Positions 31,984-42,978 of a stretch of 64,000 nt of DNA are shown piece after piece (within the stretch, counting starts at the first letter, position 1; the number at the start of each line of letters is the position of its first letter). The position numbers and the translations under genes were made by a program. The notes below the pieces were generated by a model. It did no database searches, had not been told where the DNA came from, and saw nothing but the letters and a program-made list of their open reading frames with translations. Origin of the DNA: Aedes albopictus (lineage: Eukaryota > Arthropoda > Insecta > Diptera > Culicidae); NCBI RefSeq assembly GCF_035046485.1, contig NC_085138.1:93847766-93911765 (forward strand). The letters are read 5' to 3'.

Positions 31984-33234
31984 TTAATTTCCCCTTCTCT
32001 GGTTTTTTGCCTCACAAAATGGACATTCCTCGTAATGAAACTCTGGAAGACCACATATGCAGCAAAATACATTGCGCCTTGAAAAACATTTTGTAAAATG
32101 ATGACCAAATCTTCTACAATTAAAGCAAACTCGTCGATCAGGAACTCTGTAATGCCTCAGAATATCATCTAAGGACAACTCCCTCCATCCACAATCTGGT
32201 TGGTATTCCGGTTGAGCATGTTGGTTGTTGTTGTAGTTTGCGTTGTTTCTCGGTCTATTGTTCTGCAAGCTAGGATTTTGATTTGAGCTACTTTGATTGT
32301 TTCTACTATTGCTTTGATTAGGTTGTTGATTTCGCTGTTGACCAGTTTGATTAGTATTGTTCGGTGCTGGTCTGACATTGGAATTGGTATTTTCTCTATG
32401 GTTGGTATTGAAATTGATTTCATTAATTTTTTGATTTTCGAATGAAAGCACAAATTTATTCATGATGGCTTCATTATTGTTGTCAATCCGAGTGCATAAT
32501 TGTTCTAATTTATGCAAGTCTTTCACGTCTACTAAGGCCAGTCGGTCTCGGTAGATGGGCCTCATTGTATGCCACATTATATCAAACTTGTCTTCTTCGG
32601 ACATTGGAGTAGTTCTGTATAAAAAGAACTGCTCCATTCGAACTAAAAAGTTCGAAAATAGTTCGGATTTAGCTTGGAACATTGAAAATGAACGCACTTT
32701 CACGTAGTGATCAATGTTACTTGGCAAAAATTGATGTCTTAAGGCCTGGATGAAATAATCCCAGTTTTTGTTGCGCAAGGTCGGCCATTTTGCAACAAAC
32801 CAATCTTGGGCAGGCCCAACTAATAGAAAATGGGCTGATTCAAACAATTCCTCTTTGGACATTTTCTCCGAGTGAGCAAAAAATTCCACTCTGCGGAGGA
32901 AAAGGTTCAAGCCAATTCCATTGTCATTACCGGCATACTTGATCGGCCATTGCGAAACCGGCAGTGATTTCCTACTATTCGGAGTACTATTTGGAAGGTT
33001 GAAAAATAAAGGATTATTCGGCAATGCAGGATTTGAAAACTGAGATTTTATGTTGAATCCCGGTGGAAGAAATTGAACCGAATCATTTTCATCCTCGATT
33101 AGTATCACATTCGGATCGAAGTTCAAATCCAAATCTGGAGCACCATTTTGCATTTGGTTTACCGGTGATTTATCGGAGATTTTTTCCGTAGTACCCGTGT
33201 ACTTTTCAATCGACTCAATCAAATCAAAAATCAA
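31984..33234 (-). CDS. gypsy Gag, C-terminal majority
   Basis: An open frame of 416 residues with retrotransposon Gag character: a helical capsid-like region (LFLRRVEFFAHSEKMSKEEL, AQDWFVAKW, ALRHQFLPSNIDHYVKVRSF), an Asn/Gln-rich linker, and Cys/His knuckles near the C terminus (CFNCRRFGHHFTKC, then CCICGLPEFHYEEC). The native N terminus is not here: the first residues derive from a rearrangement junction, and the true start (MAQSVDSEA) is at 35956, beyond about 2.4 kb of inserted sequence. This Gag is therefore N-terminally broken. The stop TAA is at 31984-31986, just before the Pol frame. Confidence 0.88.
   Translation of the reverse strand: MIFDLIESIEKYTGTTEKISDKSPVNQMQNGAPDLDLNFDPNVILIEDENDSVQFLPPGFNIKSQFSNPALPNNPLFFNLPNSTPNSRKSLPVSQWPIKYAGNDNGIGLNLFLRRVEFFAHSEKMSKEELFESAHFLLVGPAQDWFVAKWPTLRNKNWDYFIQALRHQFLPSNIDHYVKVRSFSMFQAKSELFSNFLVRMEQFFLYRTTPMSEEDKFDIMWHTMRPIYRDRLALVDVKDLHKLEQLCTRIDNNNEAIMNKFVLSFENQKINEINFNTNHRENTNSNVRPAPNNTNQTGQQRNQQPNQSNSRNNQSSSNQNPSLQNNRPRNNANYNNNQHAQPEYQPDCGWRELSLDDILRHYRVPDRRVCFNCRRFGHHFTKCFSRRNVFCCICGLPEFHYEECPFCEAKNQRRGN
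31987..31993 (-). promoter_or_regulatory. Candidate -1 frameshift slippery site (gag-pol)
   Basis: On the minus strand the last sense codons of gag read G GGA AAT followed by TAA. This fits the X XXY YYZ pattern, and Pol lies in the -1 frame with respect to Gag. A downstream RNA structure was not modelled. Confidence 0.45.
33071..33214 (-). repeat. 144-bp duplication of gag (copy A)
   Basis: Matches 35472-35615 at an offset of 2401 bp with one substitution seen (33199 versus 35600). The substitution turns a Tyr codon into a stop in the other copy. The two copies bracket the scrambled block. Confidence 0.9.
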
Positions 33235-33235
33235 A

Positions 33236-33377
33236 GCTCAAAAAAGTTCACAAGTTTTAAGATTATTGGCAGGGGTCTTTTCCAATATAAAAGACTACCT
33301 TTTGGGCTTATCAATAGCAGTGCTACAATGTCTCGGATCCTTGACAGAGTTTTAAAAGAAGGGCTTTATGAACCATT

Positions 33378-33424
<47 letters not shown>

Positions 33425-34596
33425 CAAAGAACGCACGATTATTAAACTTTGAACACATCAAACAATTATTCTGTCTTATTATTGTAACAAATATTTATAC
33501 CCGTAACACAATCCAACGTTTGAGCAAGAATTTTTCGTGAATCGTTCACCGATTCACGAAAAATTCAGCTCCCATATGCTTCATACCCTTTATAACAATA
33601 GTGTTAAGGCCATATACTTAACACTAAGATAAAGATAAATAACTTAACCTAAACTCAAAACAAAACCAAAACGAGTTGTGCTACCCGAAAGCCACAATGC
33701 TTTCCAGAAACGTAGCGGTGAACAGAACTAACAAGCCCTCAGAACACACCTCAACTCAAAACATAAAATGTTACCCGAAAGCCAAACTGCTTTCCAAATC
33801 ACGTAACGAATCTTACTTCAACTAAACTTTACTTTTGTGGAGGTGCACTGTCCACAAAAATAAAATGGCCTTAAGACTGAAGTTATAATCCTTCCAACTA
33901 GCTTTCATTTGTATACACGGGGTTTTTAGTTGGGCGCCATGTTACAAAAATAAAAGAAATTAATTATTACAAATGATTGACGTATCACGGACACATGGAA
34001 CCTTACAAATGCAAGGGCTCCACGTTGGGCGCCATGTTACAAAAATAAAAGAAATTTAATTATTACATCGGATTGACACTTCTGATACACATAGAGAACC
34101 TTACAAATGCACAATTTACAGACAACACAAATTGACGCAACACGGCACATAACATAAATTTGCCCTGTTATCCAGATGGATAACATCTTCCGATCACAGG
34201 ATGACGAGGTTTCATGCATTGGTTTAGGTCCATCAGTCATCCTGGAATTGTATTTTAGATGGCAGTATGCCTTTTAGTTCACAGCATTTGTTGTTGTGTT
34301 CATAGCTTGGTTTCTGGAAAGCATTGTGGCTTTCGGGTAGCACAACTCGTTTTGGTTTTGTTTTGAGTTTAGGTTAAGTTATTTATCTTTATCTTAGTGT
34401 TAAGTATATGGCCTTAACACTATTGTTATAAAGGGTATGAAGCATATGGGAGCTGAATTTTTCGTGAATCGGTGAACGATTCACGAAAAATTCTTGCTCA
34501 AACGTTGGATTGTGTTACGGGTATAAATATTTGTTACAATAATAAGACAGAATAATTGTTTGATGTGTTCAAAGTTTAATAATCGTGCGTTCTTTG

Positions 34597-34631
<35 letters not shown>

Positions 34632-35035
34632 AATGGTTCATAAAGCCCTTCTTTTAAAACTCTGTCAAGGATCCGAGACATTGTAGCACTGCTATTGATA
34701 AGCCCAAAAGGTAGTCTTTTATATTGGAAAAGACCCCTGCCAATAATCTTAAAACTTGTGAACTTTTTTGAGCTTTCCGCAAGCTTAACCTGCAGAAAAG
34801 ATTCCTTTAGATCCAGAACCGAAAAGTAGCGATTCTTACCTAAATTATTCAAAATTCTCATGGAACTTGCTAGAGGATATGCATCTCGAACAGTTTTGGC
34901 ATTGAGCTTACGGGCATCTAGCCAAAGCCTCATATCGCCATTTTCTTTGGTAACTGGTACCACTTGCAAGGCCCAATTAGAATTTGACGGTTCAATGATG
35001 TCCAAATCTAACAAACGATTGATTTCAACATTGAC
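33236..35035. repeat. Inverted duplication of RT sequence around a palindromic insert
   Basis: 33236-33380 is RT sequence in plus orientation (equivalent to 30819-30963 of pol), followed by 45 T (33380-33424). 34630-35035 is RT in minus orientation (equivalent to about 30819-31222), preceded by 33 A (34597-34629). Both breakpoints sit at the native A-rich stretch of pol near 30813-30819, expanded here. One substitution (C to W codon at about 34921) distinguishes the copy from pol. Confidence 0.9.
33425..34596. repeat. Palindromic insert with captured LTR and PBS fragments
   Basis: The arms 33425-33710 and 34311-34596 (286 bp) are reverse complements without visible mismatch. The 600-bp loop contains two gttgggcgcca primer-binding-site complements (33929-33939 and 34024-34034), each abutting tgttacaaaaataaaagaaa, which looks like an LTR end of a different gypsy-like family (minus orientation). 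No coding sequence. A second diverged copy of the acccgaaagcca segment lies at 33772. Confidence 0.85.
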
Positions 35036-35337
35036 TTTTTTTTATATCGTATTGCATTCCATTTACATTTCACTGAATTTCCTTACATAATTTATACTTT
35101 TACACACACACAGTTTTCAGGATAGTGAATAGATTGGTCGATCTCAAACGTAATCGTATAGTGAATCAAAAGTAATTACTTCTTATCTGCGATACTATTA
35201 CTTTTGATTCACTATACGATTACGTTTGAGATCGACCAATCTATTCACTATCCTGAAAACTGTGTGTGTGTAAAAGTATAAATTATGTAAGGAAATTCAG
35301 TGAAATGTAAATGGAATGCAATACGATATAAAAAAAA
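35036..35337. repeat. Fold-back made from gypsy leader sequence
   Basis: The arms of about 140 bp (35036-35176 and 35197-35337) are inverted copies around a 20-bp loop. The right arm is itself part of the leader duplication 35175-35472 / 36034-36331, so the left arm is an inverted third copy. Confidence 0.88.
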
Positions 35338-35472
35338 TTCAATGTTTGATAAAATCTGTTAAAATTCAGCTTAATTCAATATTAATTTCATTTAGTTGAT
35401 AATTTAATTCATTGTGCTAAAAACTATTACTCTATTTACATATGTACAACTTCTTGCCAAAAATTCAAAGAA
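35175..35472 (-). repeat. Direct duplication of the gypsy leader
   Basis: 298 bp matching 36034-36331 at an offset of 859 bp with no difference seen. The 36034-36331 copy is in the expected position between the primer-binding site and gag. Confidence 0.9.
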
Positions 35473-35599
35473 ATTGAACCGAATCATTTTCATCCTCGAT
35501 TAGTATCACATTCGGATCGAAGTTCAAATCCAAATCTGGAGCACCATTTTGCATTTGGTTTACCGGTGATTTATCGGAGATTTTTTCCGTAGTACCCGT

Positions 35600-35956
35600 T
35601 TACTTTTCAATCGACCTAGTTTGTTCGCGATTATTTATAAAACTTTCACCGCGATCTTCGTTTTGACGTGGAATTACCGGCGGCGGCGGTGGCGGCGGAG
35701 AAGGAATCTTTTGCCTCTCCTGTTCTGCATTATTATTGCGCGCGCGGCTATCACGATCGTTTTCCTTTACCGAATCCGTAGTTTGTTTCGCTTTCTGCTC
35801 GTAAACCTCATTCAATCTGTCCCGAAATGTGGGAGAGATTGTGAGTCTTCGTATTTCACGCTGACTCATTTTGCTAATGCTCATCACCGGACTGAAATCT
35901 TCCTCAAAATCAACTAAATTATTCGGAATAGCTTCACTGTCTACGCTCTGTGCCAT
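35600..35956 (-). pseudogene. gypsy Gag N-terminus, cut off by the rearrangement
   Basis: A 118-residue frame from the likely native gag ATG (35954-35956). It is acidic at first, then contains a helical MSQREIRRL segment and a proline run PPPPPPP. It ends at a TAA created by the substitution at 35600 (Tyr codon in copy A). The frame would otherwise continue into the duplicated gag segment and then into leader sequence, so it is separated from the body of Gag. Confidence 0.85.
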
Positions 35957-36560
35957 TAGTGTCCTTTCACTTTAATTGCACTTTTCTTCTCTTCAATAAC
36001 CGATACGATTAATCCTCGAATGTTTTTAAAACGATTACTTCTTATCTGCGATACTATTACTTTTGATTCACTATACGATTACGTTTGAGATCGACCAATC
36101 TATTCACTATCCTGAAAACTGTGTGTGTGTAAAAGTATAAATTATGTAAGGAAATTCAGTGAAATGTAAATGGAATGCAATACGATATAAAAAAAATTCA
36201 ATGTTTGATAAAATCTGTTAAAATTCAGCTTAATTCAATATTAATTTCATTTAGTTGATAATTTAATTCATTGTGCTAAAAACTATTACTCTATTTACAT
36301 ATGTACAACTTCTTGCCAAAAATTCAAAGAGATTGCAAGAATTCATTTTCTAATTTCTTCAAAATGTCGACTTCAGAAATTCAATATAAAATTCAAAATG
36401 GGCTTAATCTAAAGAAATCTAAAAAAAACTATTATGTACATATTTACAAAGCCATCCACCATTGCATATGAAATTTCAAAAGTTGCTTTATTATAAGCGA
36501 ATGACTCCATGCTAGAAAAACTTCGTCAAAATTGGTAATCCACTGTACAGTTACATTTAC

Positions 36561-36571
36561 GTTGGGCGCCA
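36561..36571 (-). promoter_or_regulatory. gypsy primer-binding site
   Basis: On the minus strand TGGCGCCCAAC starts two bases after the 5' LTR end. TGGCGCC-type sites are known to pair with a tRNA-Lys 3' end in gypsy elements. It primes minus-strand DNA synthesis. Confidence 0.85.
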
Positions 36572-36573
36572 TT

Positions 36574-37862
36574 TGTCACCTCCCCATGAAGGGGGGTTCG
36601 CATGAGACGGAGACAAAAGTAGAAGAGGAGGCCGGTGGCATTGGTTCCCAAAACCCACATACCAGACACAGCCAAAAATCATGGTTCGAAACAGTGGAAC
36701 CGCTTACGAAAACTACTCGGGTCTATCCATAATAGAATAAAAGCACAGAGTTTCACATGCAAATGATAATACGGTGTATTTTTAGTTGTACTTACTTGCT
36801 ATATTGTTGCTTAACCTACTTTTGGAGAGTGTTAGGATGTGTGGGCGTCAGTGTAGGCGTGTATCCCTCGGCGATCGTTGGACGTCGTAGTTGCCAAAAA
36901 TGATAGCCGGCGCCATGCCAGCTGTCGCACCGCATCCACGGTGACCCACCATCGCTTTGGGGCACGGGAGGCACTGCCGTCCATTATATGGCAGTGGTAG
37001 AAAGGCCTGGGAGGTAAATCACACGAAAAAGCACTTAATCACACGCCAGAGAAATCCGCACTACTTTGGGATTTGTCTTAGAACTTGGTTGCCTTACCGA
37101 TCTCAAACTATCTTCTCAACTCTACTCCATCACTATCTTCTGGATGAACATGGAGAAAGTATGGCTGTTGATGAGAATGACACTATTTAGGCATGTTCTC
37201 ACTCGATAATCAAACTCAAGGTACCTAAATCCGCGGTCTGCGAAATCTCGCATCTTCACCACTCGATCACTTAATGATTTCCGTGCACAATTTGTATTCG
37301 CACCGTTGGTTGGTTCTACGGTTCACAAGTTCAGGTAATTCGCGATCAGGTTTTACAACTTTGACGCACTAAACGGCTGCGAGGTTGCCCTCTTTGTATT
37401 AACCCGGCGACTGCTAGCGAAGAACGATTGGTAACTACCTATATCGTCGCAGGTACAGATGTGAGGCAGCAATTCGCTCTTATCATTGGCGGGTGGCGAT
37501 AAGAGCCAATAGACTTGTGGAGAGTGAGATGCTGAGCGGAGTGATCAAGTAGGGTTCCTGATATATCGTTATGGTAACATACAGGTATTATTATCAGTTT
37601 CTCTTGGCAGCGATGGGATTTTGGCGTGTGATTCGGGAGTGCATCCCCTAGTTCTGATTCTCTATCCAGGCGACAAGCGACGGTTCTCTGAGCGATTATC
37701 ATGGCAGTAGCGATAGAAAAGGGTATATGTTCTGTTGTTTCTGTTGTGTGTGTAGTGTATTGAACATGATAAGATACAATAACTCATGCTTCCATTCTGT
37801 ACAGCGACTCTAGGCGGCTAATCTGCTACCTTCGCGAGGCTGCTGGAAGTGAGCAGGTTACA
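36574..37862 (-). repeat. 5' LTR of the gypsy element
   Basis: 1289 bp, apparently identical to 26563-27851. It should hold the promoter and the transcription start and polyadenylation signals; these were not resolved by eye. Confidence 0.95.
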
Positions 37863-38542
37863 AGCTTTCTGGTAGGCCTCTCGAACCGACCTGAAAGCCT
37901 CCGATCCAGCCGATCGTCGTCTGTTTCAACTCTTTCTACATTGTTTCCTGAGCTTCGCCAGATCACCACCAAGGGGTTGCTCTTGTGGTCTTCACAGACC
38001 GCAGAGGGCAAGCTTCTTCAAAAGCTTCCATGATGAAGGCCGTTGTAGTATCATCTAAATCACTTGAAGTGTCAATTGATGGTGAGTATCCATGAAATTC
38101 GGCTGCAACCAAATCGTTGGTTGACCGGGGGTTCCTGAAACGCAAAGTTTGCGAAGTAACATTCACTTCACATGTTCAAACAAGATGTAGCGATGGTCAG
38201 ATAAAGATTCTTCATCTGACACATGCCAATTGGTCAGCTCGTGACTAATTCTACTAGAGTAAAGCGTTATGTCTAACACTTCCTCTCTAGTAGATACCAT
38301 GAAGGTTGGACGGTTGCCTATGTTAAGTAATGCAAGATCTGTACTACTTAAGTATTCCATCAAACTGGAGTTAATGTCTGAGCTGCCCCAGATGATATGG
38401 TGAGCATTAGCATCACTGCCAACAATTAGCGGAAGGCCTTTTGAAGTACAGTATGCGATGACTTGTTTGAAAGCATCCGTAGGGGATGGTTAATCATGCT
38501 GTAAATAAACCGAACAATAAACGTGTTTCTGTTTCCAACTGA

Positions 38543-38827
38543 TCTCTCTCTCTCTCTCTTCTTGGCGTAACGTCCTGATTGGGGCAAAGCCTGCTTCTCA
38601 GCTTAGTGTTCTATGAGCACTTCCACAGTTATTAACTGAGAGCTTCCTCTGCCAATGACCATTTTGCATGCGTATATCGTGTGGCAGGCACGAAGATACT
38701 CTATGCCCAAGGAAGTCAAGGAAATTTCCTTTACGAAAAGATCCTGGACCGACCGGGAATCGAACCCGTCACCCTCAGCATGGTCATGCTGAATACCCGT
38801 GCGTTTACCGCCTCGGCTATATGGGCC
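38543..38827 (-). mobile_element. Feilai-type tRNA-derived SINE
   Basis: 15-bp TSD ctgtttccaactgat at 38528-38542 and 38828-38842. On the minus strand the 5' end is tRNA-like: box A TAGCCGAGGCGGTAAACGC and box B GGTTCGATTCC (38757-38820). The body contains GGATCTTTTCGTAAAGGAAAT-like and AAGTGCTCATAGAACAC-like segments. The 3' end is TTACGCCAAGAAG with a (GA)n tail. It would be transcribed by RNA polymerase III and moved by a LINE. Resembles the Aedes Feilai family from memory. Confidence 0.9.
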
Positions 38828-38894
38828 CTGTTTCCAACTGATACTTCGATTGTAATAGCACATACATCTCTTCCAGTGGTTAATTCAGAGATGA

Positions 38895-38967
38895 ATTTAT
38901 TATTATTATTATTATTATTATTTATTTTAATTCAAAATTTAGAAAGAGGGAAAAGCCCCCTTGAGCG
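38895..38967 (-). mobile_element. Very short 5'-truncated retroposon with (TAA)n tail
   Basis: The flanking repeat attcagagatga occurs at 38883-38894 and 38968-38979. Between them on the minus strand is about 45 bp ending in a (TAA)n run. It fits a LINE 3' end inserted after severe truncation. Confidence 0.7.
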
Positions 38968-39205
38968 ATTCAGAGATGAGTTTACAACGATTGCACACGA
39001 TTGACAAGCACACATGCTCGAGGCATGACACGCGAGTTTGCCATTTAATTTTTTTACTGAAAGTAGAAAACATCGAGTTCACCAGGTTTCCAATGTAGAA
39101 GTTCCCCTTACGAAAGTAAGGTTCTTGGACTAATGCTACTTGAGCTGTACCATTTTGCTTAAGTCTGCAAAGATTAATCGTTGCTGTTCTTTTATGCTGA
39201 AGATT

Positions 39206-39640
39206 GATCTGATCTTTACGAATTTCCTACGAAATTTCAGAAAAAATGTCGGAAAGAGTTCAAGTGAAATCTTACGAGAAACTCCGCAGATACTTATTCG
39301 AAAATTATCGTGAAGAATTTCGGGAGAAATCCTGACAAAACTCAGGCAACTCGAAAAAAAGCAATCCCAGGAGGAAATATTAAGGAAATTCGAGGAGGAA
39401 CTGTGAAAACCTGTGAGAGAAGAGATCCAACAAAAATATTGAAACCCCATCTGGAAAAAAAAATCCCTAGAAGAACTTCTGCAAAAATCCCGGGAGAAAC
39501 AGTTGGAAAGTTATCTCGATAAACCACTGGGCAGAATTCCTGATGGAACTTTGCATTAATTTTGGAAGGATCTTCAAGAGGAATCCAGCGAGAAATAGGA
39601 GCATATCGGGAAAATTTTTGGAAGAAGCGCTATCAGGTAT
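39206..39640 (+). repeat. GAATTCC-type repeat
   Basis: Runs of gaaat-cc, gagaaa and gaggaa words with no fixed period, related in style to 48.4-55.3 kb. The segment 39641-39930 that follows has no recognisable feature. Confidence 0.5.
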
Positions 39641-39929
39641 CAGAAGGCCGGCTCCAGAGGCACGTTATCCTCCATTTGGGACATTTGTGCCATCGCCATA
39701 CATATAAGCCTATTTCATCATTTACCTGAGGGAGAATGGGACAAGGGATGGAATGGGATTAGGAAAGGGAAAGGTGATGAAATAGGAAGGGGTACCCTAG
39801 AAGAGGGAATGAACGCATAAGCGCAATGAGAGCTCATAGCCCATACCACAATGGGTTTATTCAGTGCCCTGAAAAGGACACCGTAAAACGCATAAGCGTA
39901 AAGAGAGCCTATAGCTCATTGAAGGTAGC

Positions 39930-41335
39930 TTGTGACGTCATGCGACTTTCAATATGACATTGAAAGGCACGTCATCGAAAGCATCCTCAATATTCAAGAA
40001 ATTACCGCAAAACCTACATTGGAGCGAGTACTTTCTTGAAAACATATACACTGTTGTGTAAAAAAGTCACTGTGGACATCCCAAATTGGACCGGGATGAA
40101 CCAGCCTCGGGCTGAAAATCCCCATAATAAAGAGCCAATAATAATAATCCCAAATTGGGAGGCATATGAGTTCACATGAGTAGGCATGTCACCCAGACGA
40201 ACATCACAGATGTGATAATCGACAATGCGTTTCAAGAATTTCAGAAAGAACGAGGTAACCAGATGAATCTGAAACTCATTCCATCCTTATACAACGCACG
40301 CACCCTTTCGGGATAAAACTACAGAGTAATTTCACGCCATGAAAATACCCCATAGAAAACTACAATAGTTCAAAACATGTTTGAAATACTCAAATCCCTC
40401 TGCAGAAAAATAGGACAAAACTCCCTCCTGAAGATTTGAATTAAGCAGAGCTTTTTAGGGCCCACTAAGTCGATTATATAGCTATAATTCTCAAGCGGAA
40501 GCTAGAGATTCGTAACTATACAAAAGAATGGTTTATCCGAAGATATTTTGAACTTGAACAGATCAGTGTTCCATTCAGGAATACCTCTTGCAGTCCGCAC
40601 AGACTGCAGAGGACAAGCTTCTTTCAAAGCAATAGTTATAGTATGCCACAATGGAGGGCGTTGTAGGTACAAAACCACAATGAAACTCTCTTGGAGTAGC
40701 AATGGAAGCGAGTTTCCACAAAATGTGGTCGCAACCAATTAGTACAGGTTTCCTAGTTCGTTGAGCAGGGACGCCTGAATACGCAAATTTTGCGAAGGAA
40801 CACTCAAAAGTGTAAAGAAGGTCAAATGGAGACTCGTCATCTGACACATGCCAATCAGTCAACTCATGACAAATTCTGCTCATGCAGAGATTGGTTAGGT
40901 GCAATTCTATGTTAAGTTATCCGTGAACAGTACTACCTAAGTTATCCATCAAACTGAATCTCAAATTAATGTTTGAGCTACTTCAGGTGATGTAATCATC
41001 GTAGCAATACTGCCAAATATCAACGAAAAAATGCTGAATACAAGAGCTTGCTTGAAGGCATCCATAAGGAAAGGTTGAAACATACTGTTAACGTTATTCT
41101 AAGATATAGCATGCTCGTAGCACGACACTTCATTTATAGTGAAAGAAGCAAAACTGGGTTCACAAGGTAACCTATACAGAAGTTACCCTATGAAAATGAA
41201 CTTTTTGAAGTAGAGCCACTTGGGCAACGCACGCTTTTTACGCTGAAAATTGATTTGAGGTTTCCTAGCCGTAGCCACTACCCAAACTAGACAAGATTAC
41301 ACACTTCACAATCACAGCACCAAAAGGAAACATCA
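39930..41335 (-). pseudogene. LOA/Jockey-like LINE, copy 2, heavily decayed
   Basis: Parallel to copy 1: 39945-40330 matches the RT region 25825-26125 (tgacattgaaaggcacgtcatcgaa-like), 40380-40540 matches about 26180-26350, and then it jumps to endonuclease sequence (40570-41240 parallel to about 37960-39190). The missing middle shows an internal deletion of the linker. Many indels. The 5' end is near 41335. Confidence 0.75.
40090..40147 (+). mobile_element. Truncated LINE 3' end with (AAT)n tail
   Basis: TSD tcccaaattgg at 40079-40089 and 40148-40158 inside LINE copy 2. The insert is 58 bp: agcctcgggctgaaaatccc, then AATAAA and AATAATAATAAT. Confidence 0.8.
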
Positions 41336-41971
41336 ACGACAAACCAAATCGGTGTCAATTGATAAAACGCCAATGGCGAAAACGCATTAAGCGAAACCGT
41401 ATAGGTAGTAATGTAAGCTAATTTACAACATTTGAATAATCCCGCCCTTATTTAGCCTCAAATTTGAGACTTAAGAAGGGCAACTGATTATCTCGGAGAA
41501 ACGCAAGGTCCACTGCACTATTGCTCCGGTTAGCGCAGTAAGGGCGTAATACTGTGGAGAACGCCCTAATTCTCCACAGGCTTCGTTTGTGGTTAGGTTT
41601 TTATTAGACCCTCCTAACCATTTATTCCTTGGCACGGTAAGCATAAAGCCGCATAACACCATGAATTAGGGTCACCTGTTTAGTGGACTCTTACCACTGG
41701 ATCAGGCGGTCCGTAGTGTTATTCTTAGCCAATTGAGACGACCGCTACCGACACTACACAGCTATCTAGGCTGATCGGGAAAAGAAGTTAACATTGATGG
41801 CTAACTTCCGAATAAGCCCGAACAGCCCGCCAACACTTTTACTTACAGGTATGCCACTAACACGCCCAGGTTCATCATCATACTATGGACTCGAACAGCC
41901 GGCAAAACATCGTATTTGAGGAATTCCACGGAGTCATGTCAGTCGATCCTGAGCGACCATTTCAAAAATAT
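41336..41971. other. Possible LINE 5' region; otherwise unassigned
   Basis: It follows the 5' end of LINE copy 2. A minus-strand frame at 41471-41662 (GELGRSPQYYALTALTG) is short and has no ATG-linked domain. The pair tgtggagaacgcc / cctaattctccacag forms a small stem. No gene assigned. Confidence 0.35.
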
Positions 41972-42773
41972 CTGAAACTTTGCACAGTTTTTCAATTTCA
42001 TATAAATCGCCATTTTTTGATATTAAACCTTCATATTCACTCACGACTAACTTTTCAAAAGGGTGTATGCGAAAATAGTTCTAAAATATTCTAAAAGCTG
42101 TACAGCAAAAACGGATTGTTCGATTGTTATAAATTTTTCAGCAAAGTTAGATAACTAAATGATGATTCCTTAGAAAATATACACTGTAAAAAATTTCTTT
42201 TTCTACTTTGAAAAAATATGATATTTGTCACAAAAACTCAAATATCTCAAAACCCTATCTTTTTACCAACTTCAATTTTTTAGGGGAAATGGCCCATTAT
42301 ATCAGCTATCTACCATAAAATTTTGGTGATGGTAAACTGATAAACAAAAAAGTTATGACATTTCAAACATTTCACAATTTTTACATTTAGTAACAAAAAA
42401 AAATTTTTTTCTGTGTAAATTATTTCGAGAATTATATTTTGATGCTGATTTTATTGTAAAGGCTACCGCCTGAATTAAACAAGTTGTTTTCATGATACTT
42501 TAGTTTGATTATTCGTAATTACTATAGTATCTATTTGAAACTTAGACGCGATCCAGTGTTGTGATCAAAAATATTGAGATTGTCATACTTTTTATTGTAC
42601 GTGACTGGTGAAAAAATCCCTTGATAGTGTTGAAAAGCTGTTGATTATAAGAAAAATGGAATTGAATTTATTTTTAAGACAAAAGCTGTATAATAAAAGT
42701 TTTTTTATACGCGTATACGTCTAGTTTATCCGCAAAAAAAATCCCTCTTACACACTTATTTCTGAATTGCCTG

Positions 42774-42948
42774 TTCGGTACTTTTTTGACGAGATTATAA
42801 CAGCAGTACGATCTCGGTAGTTTCGGTAATCGATTTTACTGAGGCTCAGTAAAACAACTGTCAAAATCGTATGGAAAAGGTAAACAATGCATTTTTGCTG
42901 AACGAGTTCGGTGCTCAGCAGTTTTAATCTCGTCAAAAAATTACCGAA
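42774..42948. mobile_element. MITE with TTCGGTA-type inverted ends
   Basis: The left end ttcggtacttttttgacgag at 42774 is the inverse of ctcgtcaaaaaattaccgaa ending at 42948, with mismatches. The arms extend about 60 bp. 175 bp. Confidence 0.75.
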
Positions 42949-42978
42949 CTCGGTACACGGCGTGTGTATGGGAAAGGT

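Larger units (their letters stand above)
26563..37862 (-). mobile_element. Ty3/gypsy LTR retrotransposon, full length but rearranged
   Basis: Direct repeats 26563-27851 and 36574-37862 (1289 bp each) are the LTRs; TSD AGCT lies at 26559-26562 and 37863-37866. Removing the element restores the LINE ORF. On the minus strand the order is 5' LTR, primer-binding site, leader, gag, pol, 3' non-coding, polypurine tract, 3' LTR. Domain order protease-RT-RNaseH-integrase is that of Ty3/gypsy; no env is present. About 2.4 kb of scrambled self and foreign sequence sits in gag (33215-35615). The LTRs show no difference where compared, implying a young insertion. Confidence 0.95.
37867..39205 (-). pseudogene. 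LOA/Jockey-like LINE endonuclease (copy 1, 5' part)
   Basis: The minus strand carries GLPLIVGSDANAHHIIWGSS, then LLNIGNRPTFMVSTREEVLD and SDEESLSDHRYILF (38400-38170): the G-D-N and SDH motifs of LINE endonucleases. The linker ECPLRSVKTTR-like follows, up to the gypsy insertion. Upstream homology continues across the Feilai insertion to about 39205, recognised by comparison with copy 2 (40600-41240). Frameshifts and stops are present (near 38490, 38160 and 37960). It is continuous with 25325-26562. Confidence 0.82.
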
